Shown here: piece after piece, positions 1 through 8,769 of the stretch
Layout of the letters: each line of letters starts with the position of its first letter
Position numbering within the stretch: the first letter of the stretch is position 1
Assembly: GCF_002464935.1 (NCBI RefSeq)
Contig: NZ_NBYY01000020.1
Coordinates: 1-52,207 of the forward strand
Origin: Candidatus Enterovibrio escicola
Lineage (GTDB): Bacteria; Pseudomonadota; Gammaproteobacteria; Enterobacterales; Vibrionaceae
Direction: 5' to 3'
DNA length: 52,207 nt
The notes under the pieces: generated by a model
Seen by the model: the letters and a program-made list of their open reading frames with translations, nothing else
Told to the model about the DNA's origin: nothing
Databases searched by the model: none
Program-made: the position numbers and the translations under genes

Positions 1-1
1 C

Positions 2-195
2 TTATTTTGCTTGCACTGCCGGAGGTGCAACAATAGAGACGTTAAAAGCTTACGTGAACAGTCAATCCACACTGAATTGAGCATTTTAACTCCCTACGGG
101 AGTTCGCCTTATATCCCCGCCCGCATTGGGCGAGGGTTTACGGCGATATTGCTTATATCCCCGCCCGCATTGGGCGAGGGTTTACGGCGATATTG
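2..195 (+). mobile_element. Possible 3' end of an IS200/IS605-type (tnpB) element
   Basis: The first 200 bases carry a short inverted repeat (CTCCCTACGGGAG, about 90-102) followed by two GC-rich hairpin units. This is the kind of structured tail found after tnpB genes of IS200/IS605 elements, where the guide RNA and right-end hairpin lie. A short open frame crosses the region but shows no TnpB zinc ribbon. A tnpA relic of the same family lies at 1305-1485. The assignment rests on overall resemblance and recall, not on a visible transposase domain. Confidence 0.3.
108..195. repeat. Two perfect 44-bp tandem repeats, each with a GC-rich hairpin
   Basis: Bases 108-151 and 152-195 are identical 44-bp units that start CTTATATCCCCGCCC and end GGCGATATTG. 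Each contains the stem CGCCC-GCATT-GGGCG. The exact duplication next to AT-rich DNA suggests a recent replication-slippage or transposition-end duplication. It could act as a terminator-like or guide-RNA-like structure. Confidence 0.85.
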
Positions 196-308
196 CTAAA
201 CGAGATCCAAAGATCCAACGGATCTGACCGCAATCTTCTATAAAAACTGCAGAAAGATGCAATAAATCCCGAAAATGCTCTCATTTCTGGAACAAAAGGA
301 AAAAGGAC

Positions 309-668
309 ATGTCTAGTGCACTTTACAAAAAAATTCTCGGCAAAAATCAACTCAATCTATTCCAAACAAAAGTTTTCCCCGCAAAATTTTCCAACATGAT
401 AAAGAGCAACCAAAAAATGGATGTTACCAAAGGTAATTCTTTTTCGCTTAAAGAATCAGTTGTTGAATTGCCAGACTACTTAACCCCCAAATTATGCTTA
501 ACGGCGGTTAAAACGCATGCATATGCTATCCCAATATATAGAGGGAAGCAATGCGAATTAAGTGTCTATGCGGGTCAGTGTTATCGGTTATCCGGAGTGA
601 GCGAGGGAAACGTATTACGTTCTTATATTGTCTTTGCACAAACTATGAGTATCGACTTTCTTTTATAA
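309..668 (+). CDS. Unrecognised small protein, possibly a decayed gene
   Basis: This 119-codon frame starts with ATG and has a purine-rich ribosome site (AAAAGGA) five bases upstream. The product is basic and soluble, with no signal peptide, membrane segment or motif I recognise. After the stop, a different frame at roughly 700-766 reads a glycine-rich tail (PNTYGLGIGYIAGALLGRL), which looks like the genuine C-terminus of a membrane-associated protein. The gene may therefore be a longer one broken by frameshifts. No function is proposed. It lies between an IS605-like repeat and a VirB4 relic, so it may belong to an old mobile element. Confidence 0.35.
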   Translation: MSSALYKKILGKNQLNLFQTKVFPAKFSNMIKSNQKMDVTKGNSFSLKESVVELPDYLTPKLCLTAVKTHAYAIPIYRGKQCELSVYAGQCYRLSGVSEGNVLRSYIVFAQTMSIDFLL

Positions 669-943
669 CAACAATCGGTTTTAAACACTATATTTTTTCC
701 CAAACGGGGACTTACCAAATACCTACGGATTGGGCATCGGATATATTGCGGGTGCGCTTCTAGGTCGGTTATAAAAAAGAGCAATAAACTTTCTATTGCT
801 GTTACTGATTTATATTTTTTGTGCTCTAGTTATCATCACCGATTCGTAATGTACCGAGCATTAGAGGAATCTACACAACTTACATGTTTAATTCTACACG
901 CAAATCTTTGCGATTAACAATTTCTAGATCCATGTTTATCTCA

Positions 944-1260
944 TCGTTTATCTGTACCTGAAATGATTGGGAGGTGATCATCAAATCCGAATAAATCCAA
1001 CTTTGCAAAACAATTAGTATTAGATTTGTTTAACTAAGAACGTTCAAGAAGCTTTGTCTAATGCTTTTAACTTATGAAACTCCCCTCTTGTTACCTTACA
1101 CTTTTAGTAAACATCAAACTCAGCATTAGGGTTAGGAAGAAATATTTTTGTAGCCGTTTGTTGGACAATAGCAGCAAAAATATCACAATTGATAGCGTCT
1201 TCTGGAGATTGAAAGCTTAATATCATAAACTCGTTTTTAACGAGTCCTGCGGAATTCCCT
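944..1260 (-). pseudogene. VirB4-type type IV secretion ATPase, C-terminal relic
   Basis: Reading the minus strand from about 1260 gives a stretch containing FQSPEDAIN, then IVQQTATKIFLPNPNAEFDVY. This is the conserved C-terminal part of VirB4/TrbE/TraC ATPases (consensus: QSPEDA, then IIEQTATKIFLPNP). After a stop and frameshifts, the strand at 1005-944 reads AKLDLFGFDDHLPIISGT, matching the family's later segment (AKLDLSGFDD-LAVLSG). VirB4 powers assembly of conjugative pili and type IV secretion channels at the inner membrane. Only about the last 100-120 codons remain; the Walker boxes are gone. The upstream end is cut by the IS200 relic that begins at 1305. Confidence 0.65.
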
Positions 1261-1304
1261 ATCTATAATCTTTGATTTATGTGGGGATGGATACCAGAGC
1301 TAGA

Positions 1305-1485
1305 TTATTTCTGGCGATCTTGATTTGCAATATAATTTGTTAAAATATCTAAGGGAGCGCCACCGTCTGTGATTAAGCAATACGCACGAGACCACAGCGC
1401 AGGTTTCCAATAATACTTAACCATGTGATTAGAATATTCTTTTCTGATCAGGCGACTGCTGACCGTTTTTAGACTGTTGATCATT
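1305..1485 (-). pseudogene. IS200/IS605 tnpA transposase, C-terminal relic
   Basis: The minus strand encodes about 59 codons containing INSLKTVSSRLIRKEYSNH, YYWKPALWSRAYC, GGAPLDIL and YIANQDRQK before its stop. This is the C-terminal half of the Y1 (HUH) transposase TnpA of IS200/IS605 elements, including the family's W-S/R-Y-C and GGAP segments. The N-terminal half with the HUH motif is missing because the frame runs straight into an IS903-type relic at about 1486. Confidence 0.75.
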
Positions 1486-1960
1486 TCGCATTTTCCATTC
1501 ACCTTCGCCGCATACCTTTAGGCTTGTGGCATCAATAACAACGTGGATGACAGCTCCTTGACTTGGCAAACGGTACTTAACTTCTACGGTTTTCGAATAC
1601 TTACTAATGCAAGTGTATATAGGGGATTTCATCGGGACATTCATCACCGTAAGAACCGAATTGAGAAAGCCTTCTAATCCATGAAGTAGAGAGCTTAAAA
1701 ATACCTTTCACCTTCAGTGCTGTTTCAATTGAGGTATCCAAAAATATAAACCCACGACCGGGATGCTTTAGACAATGCCATGCCTTAATGGCAGTGTTGT
1801 CTATCTAAAAAATTACTGCGACACGGTTTACTAATGCTTTATTATATTATTTCCAGTTGCTGATCTTTTGCTTGATTTTTCCCATCATCACCTCTCTCTT
1901 AACTCGATGATAATCTAATTGCAGGAATTGCGATTAGTTCAGATATTTGGGAAACAATCC
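1486..1960 (-). pseudogene. IS5-family (IS903 group) transposase, 5' part, broken
   Basis: The minus strand carries the 5' half of the IS903-type element seen complete at 4173-5151. The terminal sequence (TTGTTTCCCAAATATCTGAAC) lies near 1958-1935. A transposase segment with SPIYTCISK, then VIHVVIDATSLKVCGEGEWK, contains the first catalytic Asp region (VIDAT-LK). Stops and shifts interrupt the N-terminal part near 1650-1850. The 3' half is lost at the junction with the IS200 relic. Confidence 0.75.
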
Positions 1961-1996
1961 CCTCTTTATATCTTATGGAAACCTAAAATAATTTTA

Positions 1997-3871
1997 TTAC
2001 TGAAGTGAGGCATTGTTAGTGTAACCTATGGGTAGACTGAGCAAGACATTTTTTATTTCTTCTTCATTAAAATCACGACAATACTTCTTAAGTAATGTTA
2101 GAGTTTTCTCCATCTCATCCCAGCTTAGCTTATCCTCACATGCTGTCATAACCTTTGGATGGGAAGAACCCAATACATTGTTCCCAATTAATAATTCCTC
2201 ATATAACTTTTCCCCTGATCTAAGCCCCGTAAATTTAATTTCAATATCTCCTTCATCATTGCTGCCTTCAATATGCGACATCAATCCCATTAGATTTATC
2301 ATACGTTTTGCTAAATCAATAATTTTAACTGCTTCTCCCATATCAAGAACAAATACTTGGCCGTTCTTACCCATAGCACCTGCTTGTATTACGAGTTGAG
2401 CAGCTTCAGAGATAAGCATAAAATAACGCGTAATATCTGGATGAGTTACAGTGACGGGTCCACCCTTTCTGATTTGTTCCTTAAACAGGGGTACAACAGA
2501 ACCGGATGAGCCCAATACATTACCAAACCTTACCATAGTTAAAGTAGTATCGGTTTCTTTATCGGCAAGAGCTTGAAGAACAAGTTCTGCCATTCGTTTA
2601 CTTGCACCCATTACATTCGTCGGACGCACCGCTTTATCGGTGGAAATGAGTGTAAAGTTACTCACACCTGAAGTGATTGCTGCATTTGCACAAGCTAGTG
2701 TGCCAAATACATTATTCTGAATTCCCTCTATAATATTATTTTCTACAATAGGAACGTGTTTGTAGGCAGCAGCATGGTAAACGGTTTCAATTTTGTTGGT
2801 TTCCATTAATCTTGTTAATAGTTTCTCTTTTTCAACAGAACCAAGCATAGCAATAATATCAGTATCTATTTTAAAATGGTTTTTTATAGAAATTAGCTCT
2901 TGATGAATTGTATATAGATTAAATTCATTTAGTTCAAAAAGAACTAACGTACATGGATGAAGTATTATAATTTGTCGACACAGCTCAGATCCGATGGATC
3001 CACCCGCACCAGTTACTAATACACTTTTCCCATCAATATTCTTTGTTAATAATTCTATATTTGGTTCAATAGGAGCCCTACCAAGCAAGTCTGAAATATC
3101 TAGGTCTCTAAGATCTGTTGCTGATGCCTTTCCTGCTGCAATGTCTTCGACTGACGGAACAGATTGTACTTCAATAGGTAAACTCGATAAGTGCTCAACT
3201 AATCTTAAACGTTCGCCTTTATTAATATTAGTAATTGCTAGAAGCAGCTTTATAGGTTGATACAAGGTACGAAGTTTATCAAATTCTGAAGAATGATGAA
3301 TCCGGACACCTGTCAATATTTGACCAACTTTTTTGCTATCGTCATCTAAAAATACAACTGGATGATATTCATCTCCCTGAATAAGGGCGTAGGCCAAATC
3401 ACGACCAGTGGCACCAGCACCATAAATGAATACATTGGGTTTTTGCCGTTTATAATAATGATAATAGAGTGTTTTTATTAAAACTCTTGGGACACCTATG
3501 GTTAGGATTGCCAACCCAGCATAGATAAAAGGTACGCTTCTAGGTACGAAAGTTTGAAAAAAGAATCCACTTAATGCAATAGTTACCGCTGATAAAATTA
3601 TTGCAAAGAAAATATGTCCGATAGCTGGTAATATCATATATCTTAAAACTGCACGATACATACCTAGTCTGATAAAACAAAAAATAGTCACTGAAGTAGT
3701 AACCACCAAACAAGCAATATCTGATTTACCTATTTGAAAAACAAGAGTATCAGTTCTTAGCGCAATAGCTAAGTATAGAGAAAATACGATAGCACATATA
3801 TCATATATAAGGCTAATAATCCGTTTATTCTGACGTTTGGTATTCAATAAAAATAGGATTGGTTGAAACAT
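1997..3871 (-). CDS. Membrane-anchored nucleotide-sugar 4,6-dehydratase (WbpM/CapD/FlaA1 long form)
   Basis: This 624-residue protein matches the usual length of long-form UDP-GlcNAc 4,6-dehydratases, which make 4-keto-6-deoxy sugars for surface polysaccharides. The first ~145 residues contain about four membrane segments. A first Rossmann motif (VFIYGAGATGRD) follows near residue 148. The catalytic short-chain dehydrogenase domain starts near residue 286 with VTGAGGSIGSE, and the active-site block ISTDKAVRPTNVMGASK has Met in place of the usual Tyr, as is normal for this subfamily. The C-terminal FTGLRSGEKLYEEL block is also typical. The frame is intact, starts with ATG and has no clear strong ribosome site. 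It stands alone between IS relics, about 38 kb from the polysaccharide cluster it might serve. Confidence 0.9.
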   Translation of the reverse strand: MFQPILFLLNTKRQNKRIISLIYDICAIVFSLYLAIALRTDTLVFQIGKSDIACLVVTTSVTIFCFIRLGMYRAVLRYMILPAIGHIFFAIILSAVTIALSGFFFQTFVPRSVPFIYAGLAILTIGVPRVLIKTLYYHYYKRQKPNVFIYGAGATGRDLAYALIQGDEYHPVVFLDDDSKKVGQILTGVRIHHSSEFDKLRTLYQPIKLLLAITNINKGERLRLVEHLSSLPIEVQSVPSVEDIAAGKASATDLRDLDISDLLGRAPIEPNIELLTKNIDGKSVLVTGAGGSIGSELCRQIIILHPCTLVLFELNEFNLYTIHQELISIKNHFKIDTDIIAMLGSVEKEKLLTRLMETNKIETVYHAAAYKHVPIVENNIIEGIQNNVFGTLACANAAITSGVSNFTLISTDKAVRPTNVMGASKRMAELVLQALADKETDTTLTMVRFGNVLGSSGSVVPLFKEQIRKGGPVTVTHPDITRYFMLISEAAQLVIQAGAMGKNGQVFVLDMGEAVKIIDLAKRMINLMGLMSHIEGSNDEGDIEIKFTGLRSGEKLYEELLIGNNVLGSSHPKVMTACEDKLSWDEMEKTLTLLKKYCRDFNEEEIKNVLLSLPIGYTNNASLQ

Positions 3872-4172
3872 AGATATTTATTCGCTCTTTGCACTAAACA
3901 ACAGGAGAAGTGATGTGTGATAAATCATGAGAGGCTTCATAGTTTGGTTGTATTCTAGGTCGTATATTCAATAAGTTGGTTTCCGTCTAGAAAATAAATT
4001 TTTTCAGGATTATCAATCCTATTAAGACAGATTATATCTGCAGTAGTAGATATCTGGCTGCCCGTCATACTGACGAACCCTTTAATTTATTGAATAAATA
4101 ACTCTATTCTACGTCCATTTTATGAGACAAGCCAGTGTAGTATCTTCCAATTGCACAGAACATTTAAGTAAT
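3872..4172. other. Intergenic stretch with no recognised gene
   Basis: This is AT-rich DNA upstream of the dehydratase gene, up to the IS903-type end at 4173. I see no coding frame. It presumably contains the dehydratase promoter, but no convincing -35/-10 pair was picked out. Confidence 0.5.
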
Positions 4173-5151
4173 GGCGTTGTTGATTAAATTAGGCTGATAA
4201 CGCACTGATCCCAATCTTCTTTACAGTCTTAATTTGTCTACTGGTGAACAGGCATACCGAGTCTTTTAACTTTGTCCATTGCTTTCACATTTGCTAGAGT
4301 TTTACCAACTTTAGTTGTGTAATCACGAAAAGTGAGTTTAGGGCTGAGCAACCGTTTATAGCGAAAAATTGCTATCTCTACTAATGCGATGCGCGTTTGT
4401 GATAACCCCTGTCCTTTTTCTACTCCGTCTGTTCATCCTCTTTCAATGCCTTTATAGATTTATTTCTAGGATGCCCTTCTTCCTCGTACCTCGCTTTGCT
4501 TCGAGGTAGAATACTGGGCGTTATTCCTTGGTTTTTGAGTACGTGGTAACATGCTTTTGTGTCATAGGCTCCATCAACACTGACTTGCTGTATCCTTCGT
4601 CTTAATGGGTTAAGACATGTAGGTAAAACCTCATTGTCACCCATAGAAACTAGGCTAACTTCTGCAACAATAACCTCATGAATAGAAACATCAACGGTAA
4701 GATGATGTTTGCGCCAGATACGCCATTTCTCCTTACCCTGTTTACACGTTTTCCATTCACTTTCACCGTATACCTTGAGGCCTGTGACATCAATAACAAT
4801 GTGGACGATAGTTCCTAGATTCGGAAAACTGTACGTAACGCCTACGGTATTCGAACGTTTACTAATGCAAGTATATGTAGGGCATTTCAGCGGAGCTGAC
4901 ATCAACGTAAGAACCGAAGGGAGAAAGCCTTTTAACCCACGAAGTGGGAGCTTGAAAATACCTTTTACCATCAGTGATGTTTCAATCTCTGTTTCCAAAA
5001 AATCACTGAGCCTCGGTTTACTCATGCCTGATTATATTGTTTCCAGTTGCTGATCTTTTGCGTGGCTTGTCACATCATCACCTCCCGCTTAACTCCATGA
5101 TGATCTAATCGTAGGAATTTCAATTAGTTCAGATAATTGGGAAACAACGGC
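4173..5151 (-). mobile_element. IS5-family (IS903 group) element with both ends, internally deleted
   Basis: The ends are GGCGTTGTTGATTAAATTAG at 4173 and, on the opposite strand, GCCGTTGTTTCCCAATTATC ending at 5151. They form an imperfect terminal inverted repeat like those of IS903-type elements. The transposase inside reads right to left and is defective. No clear 9-bp target duplication remains. This is the most complete IS903-type copy in the window; related relics lie at 1486-1960, 11897-14343, 25920-26224 and 51893-52207. Confidence 0.8.
4420..5025 (-). pseudogene. IS903-type DDE transposase, internally deleted and frameshifted
   Basis: The reading frame contains LMVKGIFKLPLRGLKGFL, CPTYTCISKRSNTV, VIDVTGLKVYGESEW (first catalytic Asp), WRKHHLTVDVSIHEVI and VSVDGAYDTKACY (second Asp). 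These are hallmarks of the IS5-family IS903 group. Compared with sister copies, about 40 codons near the N-terminus are deleted, joining MSKPRLSDFLE to ETEIETSL. The C-terminal part, with the catalytic Glu region (YHKRSLAE type), continues in another frame after a stop at 4420. It is not expected to be active. Confidence 0.85.
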
Positions 5152-5289
5152 TCTTTAAATCATAATCAACTTATTAAATATATGACAAAAACCTTACGTG
5201 ATTCCTGTGATAGAAAAACTCACAGAGTATTATCCATATAGTCAGTACCTATTCATGTGCCAATCAGTTGGTATTGAAACAGGTGAGAA

Positions 5290-5870
5290 CTGACAACAAA
5301 AGCAATGAAATTACCGCTATTCCTACCCTTATAAAGATTCCAGATTTGCGAGGTGCTATCATAATCATTGAAGTTATGGCATATCAGATTAAGCTTGCCA
5401 AAGATCTCCTCAATAAGTGCATTGACTATTTATGATCAGTAAAATTAAGGTAACTTATCGGAAGCGATAGATGACGCCTTTACTCCCTGTCATCACGCCC
5501 CTATCGACTAAGGATAAGTACCAAATGGCGAGGCAAAGAGGACGTGTTTAATCTAAGGCTTACCATCTCCTCAGCGTCAAAGAATTAGCCGGAAATCTTC
5601 GGCTTGAAGCAAGCTAGAAAGCATCGTTATGGTTGATAACTGCCACGCAGTTAAAAGCAAGCAGTCAAAGTTAGATTTATCGTTATTACATCATCCCAAC
5701 AGCGTTAACACCACAATTAGGTACCGCAATCAGAGAGCATTTTAGCGTAGAATCCATGCATTGGATCTTGAATATTAGTATGCAAGAATATGTTTGTCAG
5801 ATTCATCGCGATGCATACCACATAAAACTTGGTAGGTCTAAGGAACATGCCCTTATACCCAAATAACTTG
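5290..5870 (+). pseudogene. ISAs1-family transposase relic
   Basis: On the plus strand, 5297-5430 reads NEITAIPTLIKIPDLRGAII followed by IEVMAYQIKLAKDLLNK. This is the conserved SNEITAIP...VTIDAMGCQ-KIA block of ISAs1/H-repeat transposases. Farther on, 5730-5860 reads IREHFSVESMHWILNISMQE and VCQIHRDA, the REHW-IEN-LHWVLDV--nEDAC-IYRGNA block that carries the catalytic Glu. The segment between them is full of stops. The element lies downstream of and convergent with purF. Confidence 0.75.
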
Positions 5871-5944
5871 AAGATGCAGATTTCAGAGAATTATCATTCT
5901 ATCCATGATCCATGCATCTATTTGTAGGTGTAATGAGCCCATCA

Positions 5945-6100
5945 AAAAAGGATAACACAGAGAGCGCCGTCAGTAAACTCGATGCTACGGGAGGGCATCG
6001 GTACACATATTTCGTCATCAAATCTCCGTGAAATAGACTGATTAATTTCTATAAGAACTTGCCTCGAACTGAACGCACTGATAACCTCTGAAATCGAGTA
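5945..6100 (-). pseudogene. Transposase N-terminal scrap, repeated at 16265-16435
   Basis: The minus strand reads SISRRFDDEICVPMP, then EFTDGALCVILF, resembling the N-terminal helix-rich region of IS5-like transposases ("...FTDAAI--CLTIK"). The same DNA, diverged, occurs at 16265-16435 on the plus strand. The shared runs include GCGTTCAGTTC, CAGTCTATTTCA and ACCGATGCCCTC. The fragment abuts the purF stop codon. The family assignment is weak; the repeat relation is clear. Confidence 0.45.
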
Positions 6101-6107
6101 TTTTCCA

Positions 6108-7613
6108 TTATAATTCTCGAAGATAAAAATCTTTTTCTTGCTGATCACTAATCGACTTTACGTCATCATTTCTCATATTTTCCAGATATCCCAAATACTC
6201 TTGGTTGATACCTTTAGTAACATAATAGCCACTAAACACTGAACTCTCGAAAAGCTTCACATCTGGATTACCTTCGCGTACCGCATCCTCCAAATCGGAT
6301 AAATCTTGAAAAATTAGACCGTCTGCGCCAATAAGTTTTCCTATCTCATTTACATCTCGACCATGCGCAATAAGTTCACTAGCACATGGCATATCAATAC
6401 CATAGACGTTAGGGAAACGAATTTCTGGTGCAGCCGATGCCATATACACTTGATTTGCCCCAGCATCTCTTGCCATTTCAATGATTTGTCCAGACGTTGT
6501 TCCACGTACAATGGAATCATCTACCAACAGCACAGATTTCCCTTTAAACTCAGAGCAAATCGCATTGAGTTTACGACGTACGGATTTGCGGCGTAGTTGC
6601 TGACCAGGCATGATGAACGTGCGCCCAACATAGCGGTTTTTGACAAACCCTTGTCGATACGGTTTCTCCAGAACCTGAGCAATCTCCAACGCAACATCAC
6701 ACGATGTCTCAGGGATTGGAATAACTACATCAATGTTCAAGTTACCCCATTTCCGACGAATCTTCGCACCTAGCTTTTTACCCATATTTACACGTGCAGC
6801 ATAAACGGAAATTTTATCCATGAACGAATCAGGGCGTGCAAAATATACAAATTCAAAAAGACACGGAGAAAGAGACGGAGCTTCGGCACATTGCCGAGTA
6901 AACAATTGACCGTCAATTGTGATATACACCGCCTCACCTGGTGACACATCGCGCACAAAAGAAAAACCTACGGCATCCAGCGCAACAGATTCAGAGGCCA
7001 ACATGTACTCGTCTCGATTATTTACTATACGTTTTCCTAAGCAAAGTGGACGAATACCATTCGGATCTCTAAATCCCATCAAACCGTATCCAATTATCAT
7101 CGCGACCACAGCATACGCACCCAACACTTGCTTATGTACTGCTTTAACCGAATCAAACACATCTTCTTCAGTCACTGGATGTGATCTAGTACTATCCATT
7201 TGGTGTGCCAATACATTAAGCAGAACTTCAGAATCAGAGGTGGTGTTTAGGTGGCGACGGTCTTGAATAAAAAGAGATTCACGAAGTTGTTGAGTATTCG
7301 TCAGATTTCCATTGTGAGCAAGTGTTATACCATAGGGGGAGTTGACATAAAAAGGTTGCGCTTCAGAAGCACTAGAGCTTCCTGCAGTAGGATAGCGCAC
7401 ATGCCCTATTCCAACGGTCCCTTGTAAGCACTTCATGTCTTCTAGTTGGAAAACATCTTTAACCAAACCATTAGCTTTTCTTAGATAGAAGCGGTTATCA
7501 GCAATGGTACTAATTCCTGCGGCGTCTTGGCCTCGATGTTGAAGTACTGTCAATGCATCATAAATCAACTGATTAACTGGGGTTACACCCACAATTCCGA
7601 CAATCCCACACAT
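6108..7613 (-). CDS. purF: Amidophosphoribosyltransferase PurF
   Basis: PurF catalyses the first committed step of purine synthesis, moving the glutamine amide nitrogen onto PRPP in the cytosol. The 501-residue product is close to the E. coli length (505) and aligns end to end. Cys2 (MCGIVGI) is the glutaminase nucleophile exposed after Met removal. [11 protein letters not shown] and the NGNLTN loop belong to the glutaminase half. [14 protein letters not shown] is the PRPP-binding loop, and [11 protein letters not shown] and [17 protein letters not shown] are synthase motifs. The start is ATG behind AAGGAA, nine bases upstream. It follows cvpA in the same direction, as in E. coli and Vibrio, and the spacer holds an unusual G-rich repeat. 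The C-terminal tail is diverged but of normal length. Confidence 0.97.
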   Translation of the reverse strand: MCGIVGIVGVTPVNQLIYDALTVLQHRGQDAAGISTIADNRFYLRKANGLVKDVFQLEDMKCLQGTVGIGHVRYPTAGSSSASEAQPFYVNSPYGITLAHNGNLTNTQQLRESLFIQDRRHLNTTSDSEVLLNVLAHQMDSTRSHPVTEEDVFDSVKAVHKQVLGAYAVVAMIIGYGLMGFRDPNGIRPLCLGKRIVNNRDEYMLASESVALDAVGFSFVRDVSPGEAVYITIDGQLFTRQCAEAPSLSPCLFEFVYFARPDSFMDKISVYAARVNMGKKLGAKIRRKWGNLNIDVVIPIPETSCDVALEIAQVLEKPYRQGFVKNRYVGRTFIMPGQQLRRKSVRRKLNAICSEFKGKSVLLVDDSIVRGTTSGQIIEMARDAGANQVYMASAAPEIRFPNVYGIDMPCASELIAHGRDVNEIGKLIGADGLIFQDLSDLEDAVREGNPDVKLFESSVFSGYYVTKGINQEYLGYLENMRNDDVKSISDQQEKDFYLREL

Positions 7614-7628
7614 GTTTTCTGTTCCTTG

Positions 7629-7655
7629 CCCTATTGCCCTACTACCCTACTACCC
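7629..7655 (-). promoter_or_regulatory. G-tract repeat with quadruplex-forming pattern in the cvpA-purF spacer
   Basis: On the coding strand this reads GGG-TAGTA-GGG-TAGTA-GGG-CAATA-GGG: four runs of three G separated by exactly five bases. It starts just after the cvpA stop codon (plus-strand CTA at 7658-7660) and ends about 15 bases before the purF ATG, next to its ribosome site. The pattern matches the standard intramolecular G-quadruplex rule. It arose as an 8-bp tandem repeat (TAGTAGGG). A folded structure in mRNA could reduce purF translation. Confidence 0.6.
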
Positions 7656-7657
7656 TA

Positions 7658-8161
7658 CTAGAGGGAACCCCATGTCACCTTGGGTAAAAAGCTAGAGCTT
7701 GGCTCTACATACGGTAAGAACCACTCGTTAATAATCCTAAATTTAGGCACTAATAACGATTGCTTCCAGTCAATGGAACCGGACATCCGAGTAAACACAT
7801 CCAGCAAGAACAGAAGTGCGACCACAATCAGCACTCCTCGAACTCCCCCAAACACGATACCCAGTACCCGGTCAGTTCCCGATAAACCGGTTTTCTGAAC
7901 CAATTGTGCTATAACATAATTCGAAACTGCACCAACAACCAAGGTGACAATAAACAGCGTAGTTATCGCTACTCCATTTCTAATCATTTCGTCCTGAATG
8001 TTAGTGAAGTAAGCCGCTAATTGAGTATAAAAATTGCTAGCAATAAAAAAGGCACCAAACCAAATTACCACTGACAAAGCTTCTTTTACAAATCCACGGA
8101 AGGAACTCACCAACACAGAAAAACCAATCACTCCTAGAATGACGTAATCAATCCAATTCAT
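7658..8161 (-). CDS. cvpA: CvpA family inner-membrane protein
   Basis: The 167-residue protein is close to E. coli CvpA (162) and starts MNWIDYVILGVIGFSVLVS. It has four hydrophobic segments at about residues 5-22, 30-50, 65-85 and 100-120, and the family's RGF-KEALSV block after the first helix. CvpA is linked to colicin V export and bile or envelope tolerance, but its biochemical role is not settled. It sits between dedD and purF in the conserved order and is probably co-transcribed with both. ATG is preceded by an A-rich leader without a strong Shine-Dalgarno sequence. Confidence 0.93.
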   Translation of the reverse strand: MNWIDYVILGVIGFSVLVSSFRGFVKEALSVVIWFGAFFIASNFYTQLAAYFTNIQDEMIRNGVAITTLFIVTLVVGAVSNYVIAQLVQKTGLSGTDRVLGIVFGGVRGVLIVVALLFLLDVFTRMSGSIDWKQSLLVPKFRIINEWFLPYVEPSSSFLPKVTWGSL

Positions 8162-8223
8162 GTTTTTATCATCTAATCAATTCAAATATATCTTAACAGA
8201 ACAAAGTCGTTTAAACCTATTTT

Positions 8224-8769
8224 TTAAGGGTTAATTGGATTAAACTTAAGCAGTTGACCTTTCAATCCGGTCAAAGACTCCAGATCTGTCGTCATTGCTG
8301 CTAATTTATCTTTCGACACATTAGGTCCTACCTCGACACGAGCAAGCTCACCTTGTTCCAAGTCTCTAGGCATCAGCTGTGCTGGATAGCCTTTACTTCG
8401 AAGCCTAGAAACCAAGTTCCTTGCGTTATCGATATTACGAAATGTGCCGAGGCGAATAATCCACGCGGAGTATTGATAGTCCTGTTCCGAGTTGACAGTA
8501 TAGTCAATTGTCGTTATCTCTGTAGTAAGATGATCAAGCGGATTATGCCTTTCAATAGTAGTAACTAGCTCATAATTAAAGTCTTTTGTTGGTTCTACAA
8601 GCACGTTAAGCAACTCGGTATCAGATTCTTTACGAAGCGGAATAGCCTCGTAGTTTCTCTGAAAATGAGATTTCTTTCCGTCAAAAACATCGGGGAGAAA
8701 TATCACACAGAGTGACACCAAGACAAGTGTGCCCACTAGACGATTTTGGAACTGCGTTGCCACGATCAC
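8224..8769 (-). CDS. dedD: SPOR-domain cell-division protein, DedD type
   Basis: The 181-residue product begins with a short cytoplasmic tail and a single membrane segment (about residues 12-30, NRLVGTLVLVSLCVIFLPDV-FDG), as in DedD. A linker of about 60 residues follows, then a C-terminal SPOR fold (about 105-178, WIIRLGTFRNIDNARNLVSRL...LARVEVGP). SPOR domains bind denuded septal peptidoglycan and recruit DedD to the division site. The linker is shorter than in E. coli and lacks its proline-rich part. The ATG overlaps the folC stop (ATGA), indicating translational coupling. Confidence 0.9.
   Translation of the reverse strand: MIVATQFQNRLVGTLVLVSLCVIFLPDVFDGKKSHFQRNYEAIPLRKESDTELLNVLVEPTKDFNYELVTTIERHNPLDHLTTEITTIDYTVNSEQDYQYSAWIIRLGTFRNIDNARNLVSRLRSKGYPAQLMPRDLEQGELARVEVGPNVSKDKLAAMTTDLESLTGLKGQLLKFNPINP

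Noticed and set aside
108-195. CRISPR array
   Set aside because: Two abutting 44-bp copies have no spacers between them; no cas genes are in the window.
2028-2399. 123-codon plus-strand frame inside the dehydratase gene
   Set aside because: Antisense shadow of a conserved catalytic domain; low-complexity serine-rich product.
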